From NCBI GenBank assembly GCA_949155905.1, contig CASCWU010000012.1, forward strand, positions 1 to 55,027: a DNA stretch of 55,027 nucleotides, given 5' to 3'. The stretch's first letter is position 1; each line of letters opens with the position of its first letter. The translations under genes were made by a program, and so were the position numbers. This document shows, in pieces, positions 34,430-43,195 of the stretch. The notes below the pieces were generated by a model. That model did no database searches. It saw nothing but the letters and a program-made list of their open reading frames with translations, and was not told the DNA's origin. This DNA is from an uncultured Lachnospiraceae bacterium (GTDB lineage: Bacteria > Bacillota > Clostridia > Lachnospirales > Lachnospiraceae).

Positions 34430-36566
34430 CTACGCGTTCCCCCTTTCCTGGAGCTTCCTGCCGGAAGCGGTATTTTAACTCATTCAGGTAATGGATCAAG
34501 TAAACATATTCGTATTCTTCCTGCTTTGGGGCATATTGTGATACTTGATACCTCTTGCAAAAGCCCGCTAACAACTGTCCACTGTTTTTCTTTACCTCTT
34601 TCAGGATAAACTCTGCGTCTTGAAGCTTCTGCCTCTTTTTTTCTGAGGTTTTCTCTGCAAAACGCTTTTTCATACTTTCCTCTACCTGCCCCAGAGTTTG
34701 GCTGTCCTTACACATCAACAGTAGGTTGCTGGCCGTCGGCTTCATCGTTTCTCCTTTTAACTGTAGCCTCTTTGCTTCCTGTACTGCTGTTATCCGGATA
34801 TATTCCGTAAATAAATCCTTACAAATTTCCTTCAGAAAATTCGATCCTGCTTCCAGATCCAGACCTGCTTCTACACATCCTGCCTGCTCTATCTCACCCA
34901 GATACTGTCCTTTTTCCCTATCTACCGGAAGAATCGACGCTTCTCCAAAACCTTCTGTAACACGCTCTCCTATCAAAAGAAAAGCAGGCAGATCTACCGG
35001 CTGCTCCAGCTGGTAATGCAGCACCGTTCCTTTCTCAAAGGCTTCTATTACTGGTTTGCGTGCATGCCAGGTTACGTTATAGCCTCCCAATGTCGTATAA
35101 TTGATATGCCGTTCTACCTTAGTGCCTTCCGCCTCAATTCCCAAGGCGGTATTGATCTCCGCAATCAGATCCTGTGCCTGAATCGAATACATCGCCTTTT
35201 CTCCATAAATAATCGTCGGCGCTTCCAGCTTTACCATAAAATCACGACATTGTTTCCAGATCGTTTTTTCCTGCTTCGCCACTTTGGTGATACAAAGCCG
35301 TACCCTTCCATATTCCGCAGAGTGGGAATAACCCATATAGTAATCCTGTTTTTTTGCAAGCAACTTGTAGATCTTCTGGATCTGTTCCTCGCTGCCGCAC
35401 AGATAACCCTGGAAGCGCTGGCCGCGTGAAATACTGGACATCTGATAAAAGCCACTGTTTCCTTCTTCGTCCTCAGCCGCCCTCCCAATGGCTTTATCCT
35501 CCGGACGTCTGTGATGATAGCGTTCTTCTAGCCTGACCTCGCCCTTCATTAGCTGACCGCTGGCAGGATCCATGGTAACGTAGCAATGCTTCATCCGGTT
35601 TAACTGCCAGCCATTGCTTCGGCTCATTTCCTTTTTTTCTTCCGTCTCATAAATCCGATCAATATAATGCTCTTTATCATTTTTAATTTCATAGCACGAA
35701 GCAGGAACCTCCAACAGACGCTTTCCCTTCTGTTCCAGATAGGCATTGGAGCAAAACAGCTCCGTTTTTTCCTCCCCCTGTTGTGTGAGAAGTGTCTTGA
35801 TATCGCCTCCTTCTTCTTTCATCCGCTGTGCCACCAAGCCCAAAATTTTACTTCCTTCTATATAATCCATTGTCCTGGTTTCGCCGCCATTAACACTTTT
35901 ACAAATCAACGGCTCCTTTAGCTCCAATGTATAAGCCAGATAATCCGATCCCTCCTGCCAGGAAGCATGCTGTTTATCGGATTGTCCTGTCTTTTCAGAA
36001 AAATTCTCCAGACAAGCCTGAACTTCTCCTAAGCCTCTTGTCCTGGCAATTCCAATCGCATGAAGCGCACGGCAGCAGGAAGAGAAATCCGCTTTATAGG
36101 CCTCTGTCAGCTCTGCTTCCGCCAGAAAAACCAGTCCTTTATTAACCACACGCATATTCCGCAAGGTAGTGTTATCCGCTACCCCTGTATCATATTGGAT
36201 TGCCGTCTGGGTACGGATATAGGAAAAATGGTTTAAAATATTTTGTGGATGGCATACCAGCGTATGGGCATACCGTTTTGCCTCTGCCTGCATTTCCTCA
36301 TAATGCTCCAGATAAGCATTTCCCAGACGCAGGCCGGAAGTTCCTTCTCCTGCTTTTCCAAAAATGGCTTCTATCGGAATCGTCCCGCCCCAATCGTTTA
36401 ACTCCAATGCACACTCTCGCAGACAGCCCTTCAGACGCTTGGCCGGGATATAAGGAAACCCCCATTCGTCATAACAGATTTCCGTATCCAGGAAGCTGTT
36501 ATAAACACCGCCATCCGATACACACAAATCACTCAGCAATGTTATTCTGATCTGATACTTCCCCAT
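34410..36566 (-). CDS. csx10: Csx10, multi-domain RAMP with helical C-terminus
   Basis: This 718-aa protein is the subtype III-D mark. It contains several RAMP-like units: the first with YIPAKRLKGCLRE and the glycine loop GIARTRGLGEV (172-182), a middle one ending GYSHSAEYGRVRL (412-424), and a third with LLIGERVTEGFGEASI (530-545). The last 150 residues are charged and helical (EKKRQKLQDAEFILKEVKKN) and could be a Cas11-like small subunit. In a studied III-D variant one chain combines Cas7, Cas5 and Cas11, and this protein could have the same make-up. It overlaps the cas10 3' end by 38 bases, with GGGGGGACAGAGC before the ATG. Confidence 0.85.
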   Translation of the reverse strand: MGKYQIRITLLSDLCVSDGGVYNSFLDTEICYDEWGFPYIPAKRLKGCLRECALELNDWGGTIPIEAIFGKAGEGTSGLRLGNAYLEHYEEMQAEAKRYAHTLVCHPQNILNHFSYIRTQTAIQYDTGVADNTTLRNMRVVNKGLVFLAEAELTEAYKADFSSCCRALHAIGIARTRGLGEVQACLENFSEKTGQSDKQHASWQEGSDYLAYTLELKEPLICKSVNGGETRTMDYIEGSKILGLVAQRMKEEGGDIKTLLTQQGEEKTELFCSNAYLEQKGKRLLEVPASCYEIKNDKEHYIDRIYETEEKKEMSRSNGWQLNRMKHCYVTMDPASGQLMKGEVRLEERYHHRRPEDKAIGRAAEDEEGNSGFYQMSSISRGQRFQGYLCGSEEQIQKIYKLLAKKQDYYMGYSHSAEYGRVRLCITKVAKQEKTIWKQCRDFMVKLEAPTIIYGEKAMYSIQAQDLIAEINTALGIEAEGTKVERHINYTTLGGYNVTWHARKPVIEAFEKGTVLHYQLEQPVDLPAFLLIGERVTEGFGEASILPVDREKGQYLGEIEQAGCVEAGLDLEAGSNFLKEICKDLFTEYIRITAVQEAKRLQLKGETMKPTASNLLLMCKDSQTLGQVEESMKKRFAEKTSEKKRQKLQDAEFILKEVKKNSGQLLAGFCKRYQVSQYAPKQEEYEYVYLIHYLNELKYRFRQEAPGKGERVDGTKES

Positions 36567-38142
36567 GCTCTGTCCCCCCTTTCTTTATGATGGCTTCCAA
36601 ATCAATATAGTCGTCCATCAGCTCTAACGCGTCATACCATTTCGCTGTACGGAGTACAGCGCCAGTTTCCGTTGTTTCTGTCAAATACGAGCTGCTGCTC
36701 CGATCCGGCATATTCCATCCTCTGGATTCCAAAAAAGCATACAATAATTCCACCTGGCTTTCTCCCAGCGCATAGCAGCCTCGTAATTCCTTGGCAAAGC
36801 TTCGTGGAAGATTCTTTTCATCCTGAAAATAAAGAATGGCCTGTTTCAGCTGTTCAAAGGAAAAGCTTTCCTGATTTAATACAGATAATCCACCTTCATT
36901 GTCGGTTCTGATATAATAAGGCCTCCGGCAAAGCCGTTCTCCGCTGCTGGTTTGATATTCCCGGCTGCGCGTTTCTTTCAGATTCTGTGCCTGGATATTT
37001 TTACAGATATGGAAATCTACGAAGTTTCCTACCCGCTCTCCATCCCGGTATCTGGTGTTTTTCGCCCGATCCTTTGCAAAACCGCAGCAAGCCTCGGCTA
37101 CCTCATATCCAATGCTGAACGGAAAATGGCTTCCAATATACGCGACTCCAGCACACACGCTAAAACCATATTTCTGTATGCTTTCCTTGTCTGCTTTCCC
37201 GTTCATCGTATATCTGGTGATCTCCCTGCAATAATATTCTACAGCAGCCAGGGCAATCTTTCCGTTGCAGACAAAGGTGATATCATCTCCTGCTACCAAA
37301 ATTTCACGGATCAGGTATCCATGTCCGTCAAAAAAATCCTTCATCTCGGAAAATACTTTTTTATACGAATGGTTGATATGATAAGAAACCTCACGCATTG
37401 TGTTGACTGCCTTGGTATAGTCGGAAATCTCGGCAATCCGTTCCCGGATCCGTTGCCCCATACTGTTCCCGTCAATATGTACGACTGCAATAACACTATC
37501 AACTCCCTTTTCTGTCACCAGGCTATCAAACCTTCTCTCCTCCTCCCGGATACCCTTCTGCTTTTTCAGCCCGCTTTCCTGCTTTAACAACGTCTCTGTG
37601 CTTCCTTCTTCTGATACCATCGGATAACCGGTTTTTATCTCCATTTTCATCACCGGAAGCGTACCAAGAGGCTTAGAAACTACCATCTCTGCCTTGACCT
37701 CTCCCATTTTGGCATACAGCGCCCGGTAGTCCTGCGCGTAGTCCTCGCTTTTTTCTATTACCGCAACGGCCAACTGCAGGGAATAAGTGTGCCGCAAGGT
37801 ATAATATGCCATCCGACGGTTTATTTCCAGACAAAGCTTTTTATTCTGGTACACGACAAAAGCGTTGCCGCCGCCGATAAACAAAACCTGGATATCCCAC
37901 CCGCCAGCCTCCTGATAAGGAAGCCAGCCAGCTTCACCATACCATTCCAGGCAGGCCTTTATGGCTTCCCCTGTCCGGGAAACCTCCTTCACCGCATCCT
38001 CCAGGGCTTCTAAAATAATATTTTCCACAATCCTCGAAGCGCCAATGGCATCCTTTACCTTTGCTGTCCGGAAAATATATTTTTGAATACCACGGACATC
38101 GTACATCGCCAATACTGGCTTTTTCGATCTTTCCTCGCACAT
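36529..38142 (-). CDS. cas10: Cas10, HD-less large subunit of a type III complex
   Basis: This 537-aa protein is a compact Cas10. It starts directly with the palm-like MYDVRGIQKYIF and VKDAIGASRIVE, and has no HD nuclease domain. The second palm holds VVHIDGNSMGQ (D224) and the active-site motif VAGDDITFV (A284-G-D-D287), a variant of the usual GGDD in which both Asp are kept. It should thus still make cyclic oligoadenylate on target RNA binding but lacks the ssDNA nuclease. The ATG at 38142 follows AAAGGAGG; a longer frame adds 25 residues that overlap the end of csx1. The gene is followed by csx10 with a 38-base overlap. Confidence 0.9.
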   Translation of the reverse strand: MCEERSKKPVLAMYDVRGIQKYIFRTAKVKDAIGASRIVENIILEALEDAVKEVSRTGEAIKACLEWYGEAGWLPYQEAGGWDIQVLFIGGGNAFVVYQNKKLCLEINRRMAYYTLRHTYSLQLAVAVIEKSEDYAQDYRALYAKMGEVKAEMVVSKPLGTLPVMKMEIKTGYPMVSEEGSTETLLKQESGLKKQKGIREEERRFDSLVTEKGVDSVIAVVHIDGNSMGQRIRERIAEISDYTKAVNTMREVSYHINHSYKKVFSEMKDFFDGHGYLIREILVAGDDITFVCNGKIALAAVEYYCREITRYTMNGKADKESIQKYGFSVCAGVAYIGSHFPFSIGYEVAEACCGFAKDRAKNTRYRDGERVGNFVDFHICKNIQAQNLKETRSREYQTSSGERLCRRPYYIRTDNEGGLSVLNQESFSFEQLKQAILYFQDEKNLPRSFAKELRGCYALGESQVELLYAFLESRGWNMPDRSSSSYLTETTETGAVLRTAKWYDALELMDDYIDLEAIIKKGGTEHGEVSDQNNIAE

Positions 38143-38168
38143 CTTAGAACCTCCTTTGCACCTGTTTT

Positions 38169-39656
38169 TTATTTCTTGCTTTTTTCTTCCTCCATAGCAT
38201 CGGCAATTCTGGTCCAATCCGCATAAAACTTTTCCAGCTTTTTATTCAGCGTATGGCAGCTGTAGGTTCCTATATTGCTGTAGCCAAAATGATTCATACT
38301 GTTCCGGCAGTTTCCGATTTCCTTTATCAAGGGAAGTAGCTCCTCTGGTACAGTCAGAAAAATATTCTTTGCCTTTTGAGCCAGAACATTCGCCTCTTCT
38401 TGGGACGCATCCTTTTTCAACAGCTTTTTATAGTCACTTTCCATCCAGACGTCATACTTTGCCAGTCTTTTTTCTTCCGTTAAATCCTTGTCATCCTTTC
38501 CGTCTTGTTTTCGCAGCAGGCTCTGGCAAATGTTTTTACATATCTTGTCCCGATCCCGTTCTGTACTTTCATCCAGTCCATAATAATTACAAAGAAAGGT
38601 TTTTACCGTCTCCTCCAGCGCGGTAAATCCTTGCTGGGTACGTTTATTTTCAATTGCCCATTCAATCGCCGCTTTTCCTGCTTGCAGGTTTGTTTCTACA
38701 TCAAAGCCCTGCATCCGCTTGTCCACTACCTGCAGCAGTTCCCTTAATGGCCCCAAAATTGTTTTCCCTTTTCCTGCTTCCTCTTTTTCTTCCTTTTCCT
38801 GCAGATTTTTATAGGCTTCCTTATATTGGCGGTAAGAGCCAAGTATGCTTTTCCCATTCTGGTTCAGCGTTTCATTTTTCTGGCTATAATATCCCCTTGA
38901 GGTTTCCAGGCCATAGGTCAGGTTCTCCACCTCTTTTATTACTTTATTTAACTCCATTTGTCTGGCCTCTGGCCGCTTTTTCTTTTTCTGTATCCGGTAC
39001 ATTTCCGTCATCTGATCGCTGTTGCCGTATTTTATAAAGGAGCTGGCAGCCTGAGACCAATCCAGCATATCCAAAAACGCCTGCATGTCTAGGATAGATA
39101 CTTCTATTCTGCCATCCTCCAGTTTTCTTCCCGCTTCAAATGCCCCATAAAAAATCCCGTCTACCTGGACATTTTTTACGACTCTTGCATAGTTAATCAC
39201 CGCCAGTATCTGTATCGGTATCGTGCGGAACGAATGGGTAATATCAAAATACAGGGTTTCATTTTCCTGAATATGATCAAATACTACCTGAAAAATAGTC
39301 CATAGTTCCTCTTCATTGGCACCTGTCGGTATCGTACACGTTTCCATATCATCCAGAAATGGCGCATACTCCCGTTTTAAAATCTGTTCCAACCCTTCTT
39401 TTATTTCCGGCAGCTTTACGCCGCTCCCCTCTAACCTCTTTTTCTCCTTTTCTGTATAAGGACGATCCACCCAGTTTTCTTCCCTGGCCTTCTCTGTCAG
39501 AAAAACCGTAATTTTATCCCCTGGCTCCAGGTCGGTAAACTTTAACTTTAAAAGAGCCTCCTGGACGTAGGAAGTTTCATAGCTTTCTCCGCCATAAACA
39601 TATACGGAATTCATATACAGGCTTGTACCTAATACTGATAAGATATGCTTTCCCAT
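38169..39656 (-). CDS. csx1: Csx1-type CARF-HEPN RNase (TIGR02221 / DxTHG group)
   Basis: This 495-aa protein has an N-terminal CARF domain: ILSVLGTSLYMNSVYV, YETSYVQEAL, VFLTEKARE and FDITHSFRTIPIQ, whose D138-I-T-H141 is the family DxTH(G) motif. The C-terminal HEPN domain carries R451-N-S-M-N-H456 (CRNSMNHFG). By family it is an RNase switched on by cyclic oligoadenylate, often cA4. A long charged coiled segment (about 210-330) joins the two. It is encoded between the radical SAM gene (60 bases upstream, no terminator) and cas10 (26 bases downstream), so it belongs to the same transcript. Confidence 0.9.
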   Translation of the reverse strand: MGKHILSVLGTSLYMNSVYVYGGESYETSYVQEALLKLKFTDLEPGDKITVFLTEKAREENWVDRPYTEKEKKRLEGSGVKLPEIKEGLEQILKREYAPFLDDMETCTIPTGANEEELWTIFQVVFDHIQENETLYFDITHSFRTIPIQILAVINYARVVKNVQVDGIFYGAFEAGRKLEDGRIEVSILDMQAFLDMLDWSQAASSFIKYGNSDQMTEMYRIQKKKKRPEARQMELNKVIKEVENLTYGLETSRGYYSQKNETLNQNGKSILGSYRQYKEAYKNLQEKEEKEEAGKGKTILGPLRELLQVVDKRMQGFDVETNLQAGKAAIEWAIENKRTQQGFTALEETVKTFLCNYYGLDESTERDRDKICKNICQSLLRKQDGKDDKDLTEEKRLAKYDVWMESDYKKLLKKDASQEEANVLAQKAKNIFLTVPEELLPLIKEIGNCRNSMNHFGYSNIGTYSCHTLNKKLEKFYADWTRIADAMEEEKSKK

Positions 39657-39715
39657 TTTTCTTCTCCTTTCTGTCCCAAATCTGCTCTACTTCCGTAATT
39701 TCTGCTGCTTTTGTC

Positions 39716-40942
39716 TCATAAAAACTTCATATATGCCTGAATCACATACTTTTCAATCATACACGGAGCATCACCCGCTCTGTAATTCGATTCGCACCCG
39801 CCAAAGCATTTCGGGAAAAACACACACTCCTTACATTCTGGGCGGATCTCCTGTACCTCTCCTCTGGTATCCTTCTTTATATCTGTATCCAACGTCCCAA
39901 TCGCATATTCTGGCCTTCCTACATGATGCTCACAGGTGTAAACATTCCCGTTCACATCAACAGAAAATGCAAGAGGATCGCTATTCATACACGGATGTAC
40001 CCTAGGAAAAGAATAAAATTTAGTTCCTGCTGTCAGTTTTCTGGGATTGTGAAGAATCTCCAGCATTTTTCTGACACATTCCACTTTTTCTTCTTCACTC
40101 ATAGGAGAACACGATCCTGTGATAAAAGCAGGATAAAAAACCACATTTTCATCTTCTGCAAATATAAACTCCAGTTCTTCCAGCAGCTTATAAATTTCTT
40201 CTTTATTGTCATTTTCTATGTTTAAACGAATATTGATAAAAATCTTTTTTTCTGCCAAAAGCTTTATATTATGTAAAATCCGGTAAAAGTCCCCTTCTTC
40301 TTTGTTATAATAATTTTTACGGCGTTCATAATAGTGCTTCGTGCCGTCTAAGGTTATCTGCATATCTGTAACCTTCCAAAATTCCAGTTTTTCCTCTAAT
40401 AGTTCCTTATCTACCTTACTTCCATTGGTAATAATATACGAAGAAAAACGGATGTTTTCTTCCTTGAGTCTTTGGGAAATTTTATCCATCAGGCTTGTAT
40501 TTAAAAGCGGTTCTCCCCCAAACCAATTAATATGAACAAAATTCCGTACCGCTTTCCTTTTGATAAATTCAATGATTTTCTCCTCTGAGCCTTCTGCCAT
40601 TTCAGATTGTACTACCCCTTTTTCATAACAGTAGTCGCAGCGTGCATTGCATTTTAAGGTAGTAGTAACCGTCACATCCAGAGGACGCGGCATATACCGT
40701 GTATAGGCCTTTGCACAAGCCAAATACCGTTTTCTTTCATCTAGTCCACATTCTACCCAAAGTCCCTGACGTACCAGTTCTTCTATCAGGGCGGCATCTG
40801 CCTCCTGGTTTCCAGTATATTGCTGATACTCGGTTTCTGATAATCTTACCATCGAATTATATAAAGTATTATAGATCAGATAACCACTTTGGCTTTTCGT
40901 ACAATAATTATAAATAGAACTTTTATAAAGTTTCCTGTCCAT
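39716..40942 (-). CDS. Radical SAM/SPASM enzyme
   Basis: This 408-aa protein has the radical SAM cluster motif C98-N-A-R-C102-D-Y-C105 and a C-terminal SPASM region with Cys in VYTCEHH, ECKECVFFPKCFGGCE and APCMIE, which would hold extra Fe-S clusters. The N-terminal 85 residues (SGYLIYNTLYNSMVRL) resemble the peptide-binding part of maturases that modify ribosomal peptides. Such enzymes form thioether or carbon-carbon crosslinks or oxidise side chains. The start lies inside the 3' end of a 51-codon gene, overlapping by 20 bases. Possible targets are that peptide or the Cys-rich protein three genes upstream. The csx1 gene follows on the same strand after 60 bases. Confidence 0.85.
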   Translation of the reverse strand: MDRKLYKSSIYNYCTKSQSGYLIYNTLYNSMVRLSETEYQQYTGNQEADAALIEELVRQGLWVECGLDERKRYLACAKAYTRYMPRPLDVTVTTTLKCNARCDYCYEKGVVQSEMAEGSEEKIIEFIKRKAVRNFVHINWFGGEPLLNTSLMDKISQRLKEENIRFSSYIITNGSKVDKELLEEKLEFWKVTDMQITLDGTKHYYERRKNYYNKEEGDFYRILHNIKLLAEKKIFINIRLNIENDNKEEIYKLLEELEFIFAEDENVVFYPAFITGSCSPMSEEEKVECVRKMLEILHNPRKLTAGTKFYSFPRVHPCMNSDPLAFSVDVNGNVYTCEHHVGRPEYAIGTLDTDIKKDTRGEVQEIRPECKECVFFPKCFGGCESNYRAGDAPCMIEKYVIQAYMKFL

Positions 40943-41078
40943 CTGCCGTTTCCTTTTCTTTCTCTCTTCCTGTTAATAATTTACGGAACTTTTCCGGATC
41001 TACTTCTCCATTTTCTTCCAATGGAATATGTTTCATTACATACAGCATAGTTTCATTTGCTGAGATAATAATATCCAT
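40923..41078 (-). CDS. 51-aa peptide gene coupled to the radical SAM gene
   Basis: This very small gene encodes MDIIISANETMLYV, then HIPLEENGEVDPEKFRKLL and an acidic/basic tail. It starts 21 bases after the stop of the coiled-coil gene with AAAGGGAAG upstream, and its last 20 bases overlap the start of the radical SAM gene. The position is that of a RiPP precursor or a radical SAM partner, but there are no Cys and no leader/core break. It could instead be a short regulator or subunit. I do not know the family. Confidence 0.6.
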   Translation of the reverse strand: MDIIISANETMLYVMKHIPLEENGEVDPEKFRKLLTGREKEKETADGQETL

Positions 41079-41099
41079 ATGTTCTTCCCTTTCTGACAC

Positions 41100-41504
41100 T
41101 CATTTTTTGTCTGGCAATTCCCCCATCATGCTATGAACCAACAGCAGCCTTATTCCATTATCCAATAGCGCTATCTGTTCTGTTAGATCGTTCCTTGTCT
41201 CTCTGGACTCAGAAGCAGCCTGGTTTAACATTTTTCTGGTTTCCTCTGACTGTTCTTTGAGTAAGCTGATATTTTCCTGTGCTGCCTCAAGATGATGCTT
41301 CATCATATATTCGATCACGGCCAGGATGGTTTCCTGGCTTTGATCGATTTTCTTTTCTAAACGCTCCAGGGATTCCTCTAGCTTTTTTTCCTGCATATCT
41401 GCTTTTTCCTCTAACTCTTGGATGCTTTTGCTAAGCTTTTCTATCTCCTCCTGGATGGTTCCTAGCTTTTTCCCTACAATTTTTATTCTTCTTTTATCTT
41501 CCAT
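41100..41504 (-). CDS. Coiled-coil protein, 134 aa
   Basis: I do not recognise a family. Almost the whole protein (about residues 12-115) is a heptad-rich coiled coil (IEKLSKSIQELEEKADMQEK and LEESLERLEKKIDQSQE), with no membrane segment. The last 20 residues (IRLLLVHSMMGELPDKK) are more hydrophobic. It is tightly placed between the Cys-rich protein gene and the 51-aa gene (GGAAG before the ATG), so it is probably a scaffold or partner for one of them. Confidence 0.65.
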   Translation of the reverse strand: MEDKRRIKIVGKKLGTIQEEIEKLSKSIQELEEKADMQEKKLEESLERLEKKIDQSQETILAVIEYMMKHHLEAAQENISLLKEQSEETRKMLNQAASESRETRNDLTEQIALLDNGIRLLLVHSMMGELPDKK

Positions 41505-41541
41505 CGTCTTTCTTCCTTCTGCCTCTTAATTATCAGAGACT

Positions 41542-42279
41542 CTAATTTTCCGCCTGCTCCAGCAAAATGGACGCCAGCTCATACTGATAGATATATTTTA
41601 TCTGGGTTTCTTCCATTTTTGTATTATCCTGCTGCTTCTGGTTTAAAATCTCGGTATAGGCTCTCATAGCCTCCTGCATACTCTTGTCTACTTCACTCAT
41701 CCTGCTTTCAATATCTTTCCGTATCATCGCTTCCTGCTGCTTCACCGTATCTTCAATTTTTTTCACCAATCCAGAAAGCGACTTTTTCTGTACCTTTTTG
41801 CAAAAAGCCTTGAAATTTTTCGTCCTCTTCTCATCATCCCGTTCTTCTAAAATCATAGATAATTCCTTATCTGTCAGCACCAGCTTTTCATCCATGACAT
41901 TACCAATATAGCCGACTACTTCCTTTTTCAGCTTCTCGCTTTTTTCCCTTATTCCTTCAATATTGATATTTAGTGACTTTCCTCCATACGTCGCCCTATT
42001 CATATCCCTTAAATCTTTAATCAGGGAATTCATAGAACGATCAATATAATCAATAATTTCTTTCTCCTTTTTTTCTGTAGACTCACGGATACTCTCCTTC
42101 ATTACAGCCAATTCATCTGCCGTTTTTTTTGCATGTGATTCTGTCACTGTCGCGCTTGGATGATAGCCACAGCTTCCCGTAGAATCATCCCCGAACAAGT
42201 CTCTAAAAAAATCTCCAAAAGCATTATCCATAATACAGCAATTTGCTACGCAGCAATTTCCTACACAACAACCGCCCAT
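41542..42279 (-). CDS. Protein with MGGCC N-terminus, three Cys-Cys pairs and coiled coil
   Basis: I do not recognise a family for this 245-aa protein. With the start set at 42279 it begins MGGCCVGNCCVANCCIMDN: Met-Gly then three Cys-Cys pairs spaced by V-x-N. The rest is mostly coiled coil with alternating charges (from about SHAKKTADELAVMKE to the end). The start is chosen by GGAGG 7 bases upstream, which spans the last codons of the LpxD-like gene; another ATG five codons earlier lacks a good site. The N-terminus recalls eukaryotic proteins anchored by N-myristoyl and Cys-palmitoyl groups; metal binding or radical SAM modification are other options. The preceding gene is an acyltransferase homologue, 1 base away. 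Confidence 0.65.
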   Translation of the reverse strand: MGGCCVGNCCVANCCIMDNAFGDFFRDLFGDDSTGSCGYHPSATVTESHAKKTADELAVMKESIRESTEKKEKEIIDYIDRSMNSLIKDLRDMNRATYGGKSLNINIEGIREKSEKLKKEVVGYIGNVMDEKLVLTDKELSMILEERDDEKRTKNFKAFCKKVQKKSLSGLVKKIEDTVKQQEAMIRKDIESRMSEVDKSMQEAMRAYTEILNQKQQDNTKMEETQIKYIYQYELASILLEQAEN

Positions 42280-42280
42280 G

Positions 42281-43195
42281 CTATAACCTCCCATTTTTCC
42301 ATAATTTCGCCTGATTCTTTAATTCTTCAACATGATCTCTCGCATACATACCAGAAACCGTTTTCCCTTTCTCTACATCCTTTGTTACACCGGATTTCGC
42401 CATAACTGTAGCATAGTCCTTGACAAAAACATGATTAGAAATCCCCGCCTGGCCAAATATCTGGACATAATTCCCGATTTCTGCCTGGCCTGCTATTCCT
42501 GCCTGTGAAACAATCTTACATTCTCTCCCGATTTTTACATCATGTCCTATATCAATAAAATTTCCCAGCTTGCTTCCCTGGCCTATTATAGTATCTGAAA
42601 GAGTCCCCCGCTGGATCACCGTATGGCACCCGATTTCTACCCGATCCTCGATTTTTACCTTGCCAATTCCGCAAAAGGATTGCAATCCATCCTCGTAGTA
42701 ATGAAAAAAGCTATCTGCACCTATCACGCTTCCTGAACCAATATGTACCTGATTTCCTATTCTGGTTCCGCTTTTTAACAGTACATTGGCTTCAATCGTA
42801 CATCCCGCCCCAATCCAGACATCTTCCCCTATCCAAACATTTTGCCCGATGGTACTTCCTTCACCTAGAAAAACCGCCGTCTGGCTTTCCTTTTCAAACT
42901 TAGAATAATCTGGGTAGTATCCCTCCGAAACCAAAATCCTTGCTAATTTCGCTATAGCAACTTCAATTGGATCGTCTGTATATAGAAGGGTTTTATCTGT
43001 CGCTATTACTACAGGGGCTGTCAATACTGCTTTTGCCCTGGTAGTTTTAATTTCCTTTTTTGAATATGCTACTGCCAGGCTGTATGGAGTTCCTTCAGTG
43101 GCATAACAAAAATCAGAAATTTCAATCGTAGAATCTCCTACCAGTTCATAATGACATTTTTTTGCAAGCTCTTCCAAGTTTATTTTATTTTTCAT
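42281..43195 (-). CDS. LpxD-like N-acyltransferase with left-handed beta-helix
   Basis: This 304-aa protein aligns with LpxD, the lipid A enzyme that moves a hydroxyacyl chain from acyl carrier protein to an amino sugar. It has the N-terminal LpxD-like domain (IEISDFCYATEGTPYSLAVA) and a long hexapeptide beta-helix with many I-G-x repeats, including the proposed catalytic His in FIDIGHDVKIG. A Gram-positive clostridial genome should not make lipid A, and no other lpx gene is in the window. It may acylate another amine, protein or surface sugar. The ATG at 43195 overlaps the dynamin-like gene; a GTG at 43207 is also possible. The Cys-rich gene follows after 1 base. Confidence 0.75.
   Translation of the reverse strand: MKNKINLEELAKKCHYELVGDSTIEISDFCYATEGTPYSLAVAYSKKEIKTTRAKAVLTAPVVIATDKTLLYTDDPIEVAIAKLARILVSEGYYPDYSKFEKESQTAVFLGEGSTIGQNVWIGEDVWIGAGCTIEANVLLKSGTRIGNQVHIGSGSVIGADSFFHYYEDGLQSFCGIGKVKIEDRVEIGCHTVIQRGTLSDTIIGQGSKLGNFIDIGHDVKIGRECKIVSQAGIAGQAEIGNYVQIFGQAGISNHVFVKDYATVMAKSGVTKDVEKGKTVSGMYARDHVEELKNQAKLWKNGRL

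Noticed and set aside
42281-43195. True lipid A synthesis gene
   Set aside because: No lpxA, lpxB, lpxC or outer-membrane gene is present and the organism looks Gram-positive; kept as an LpxD-like protein of unknown target.
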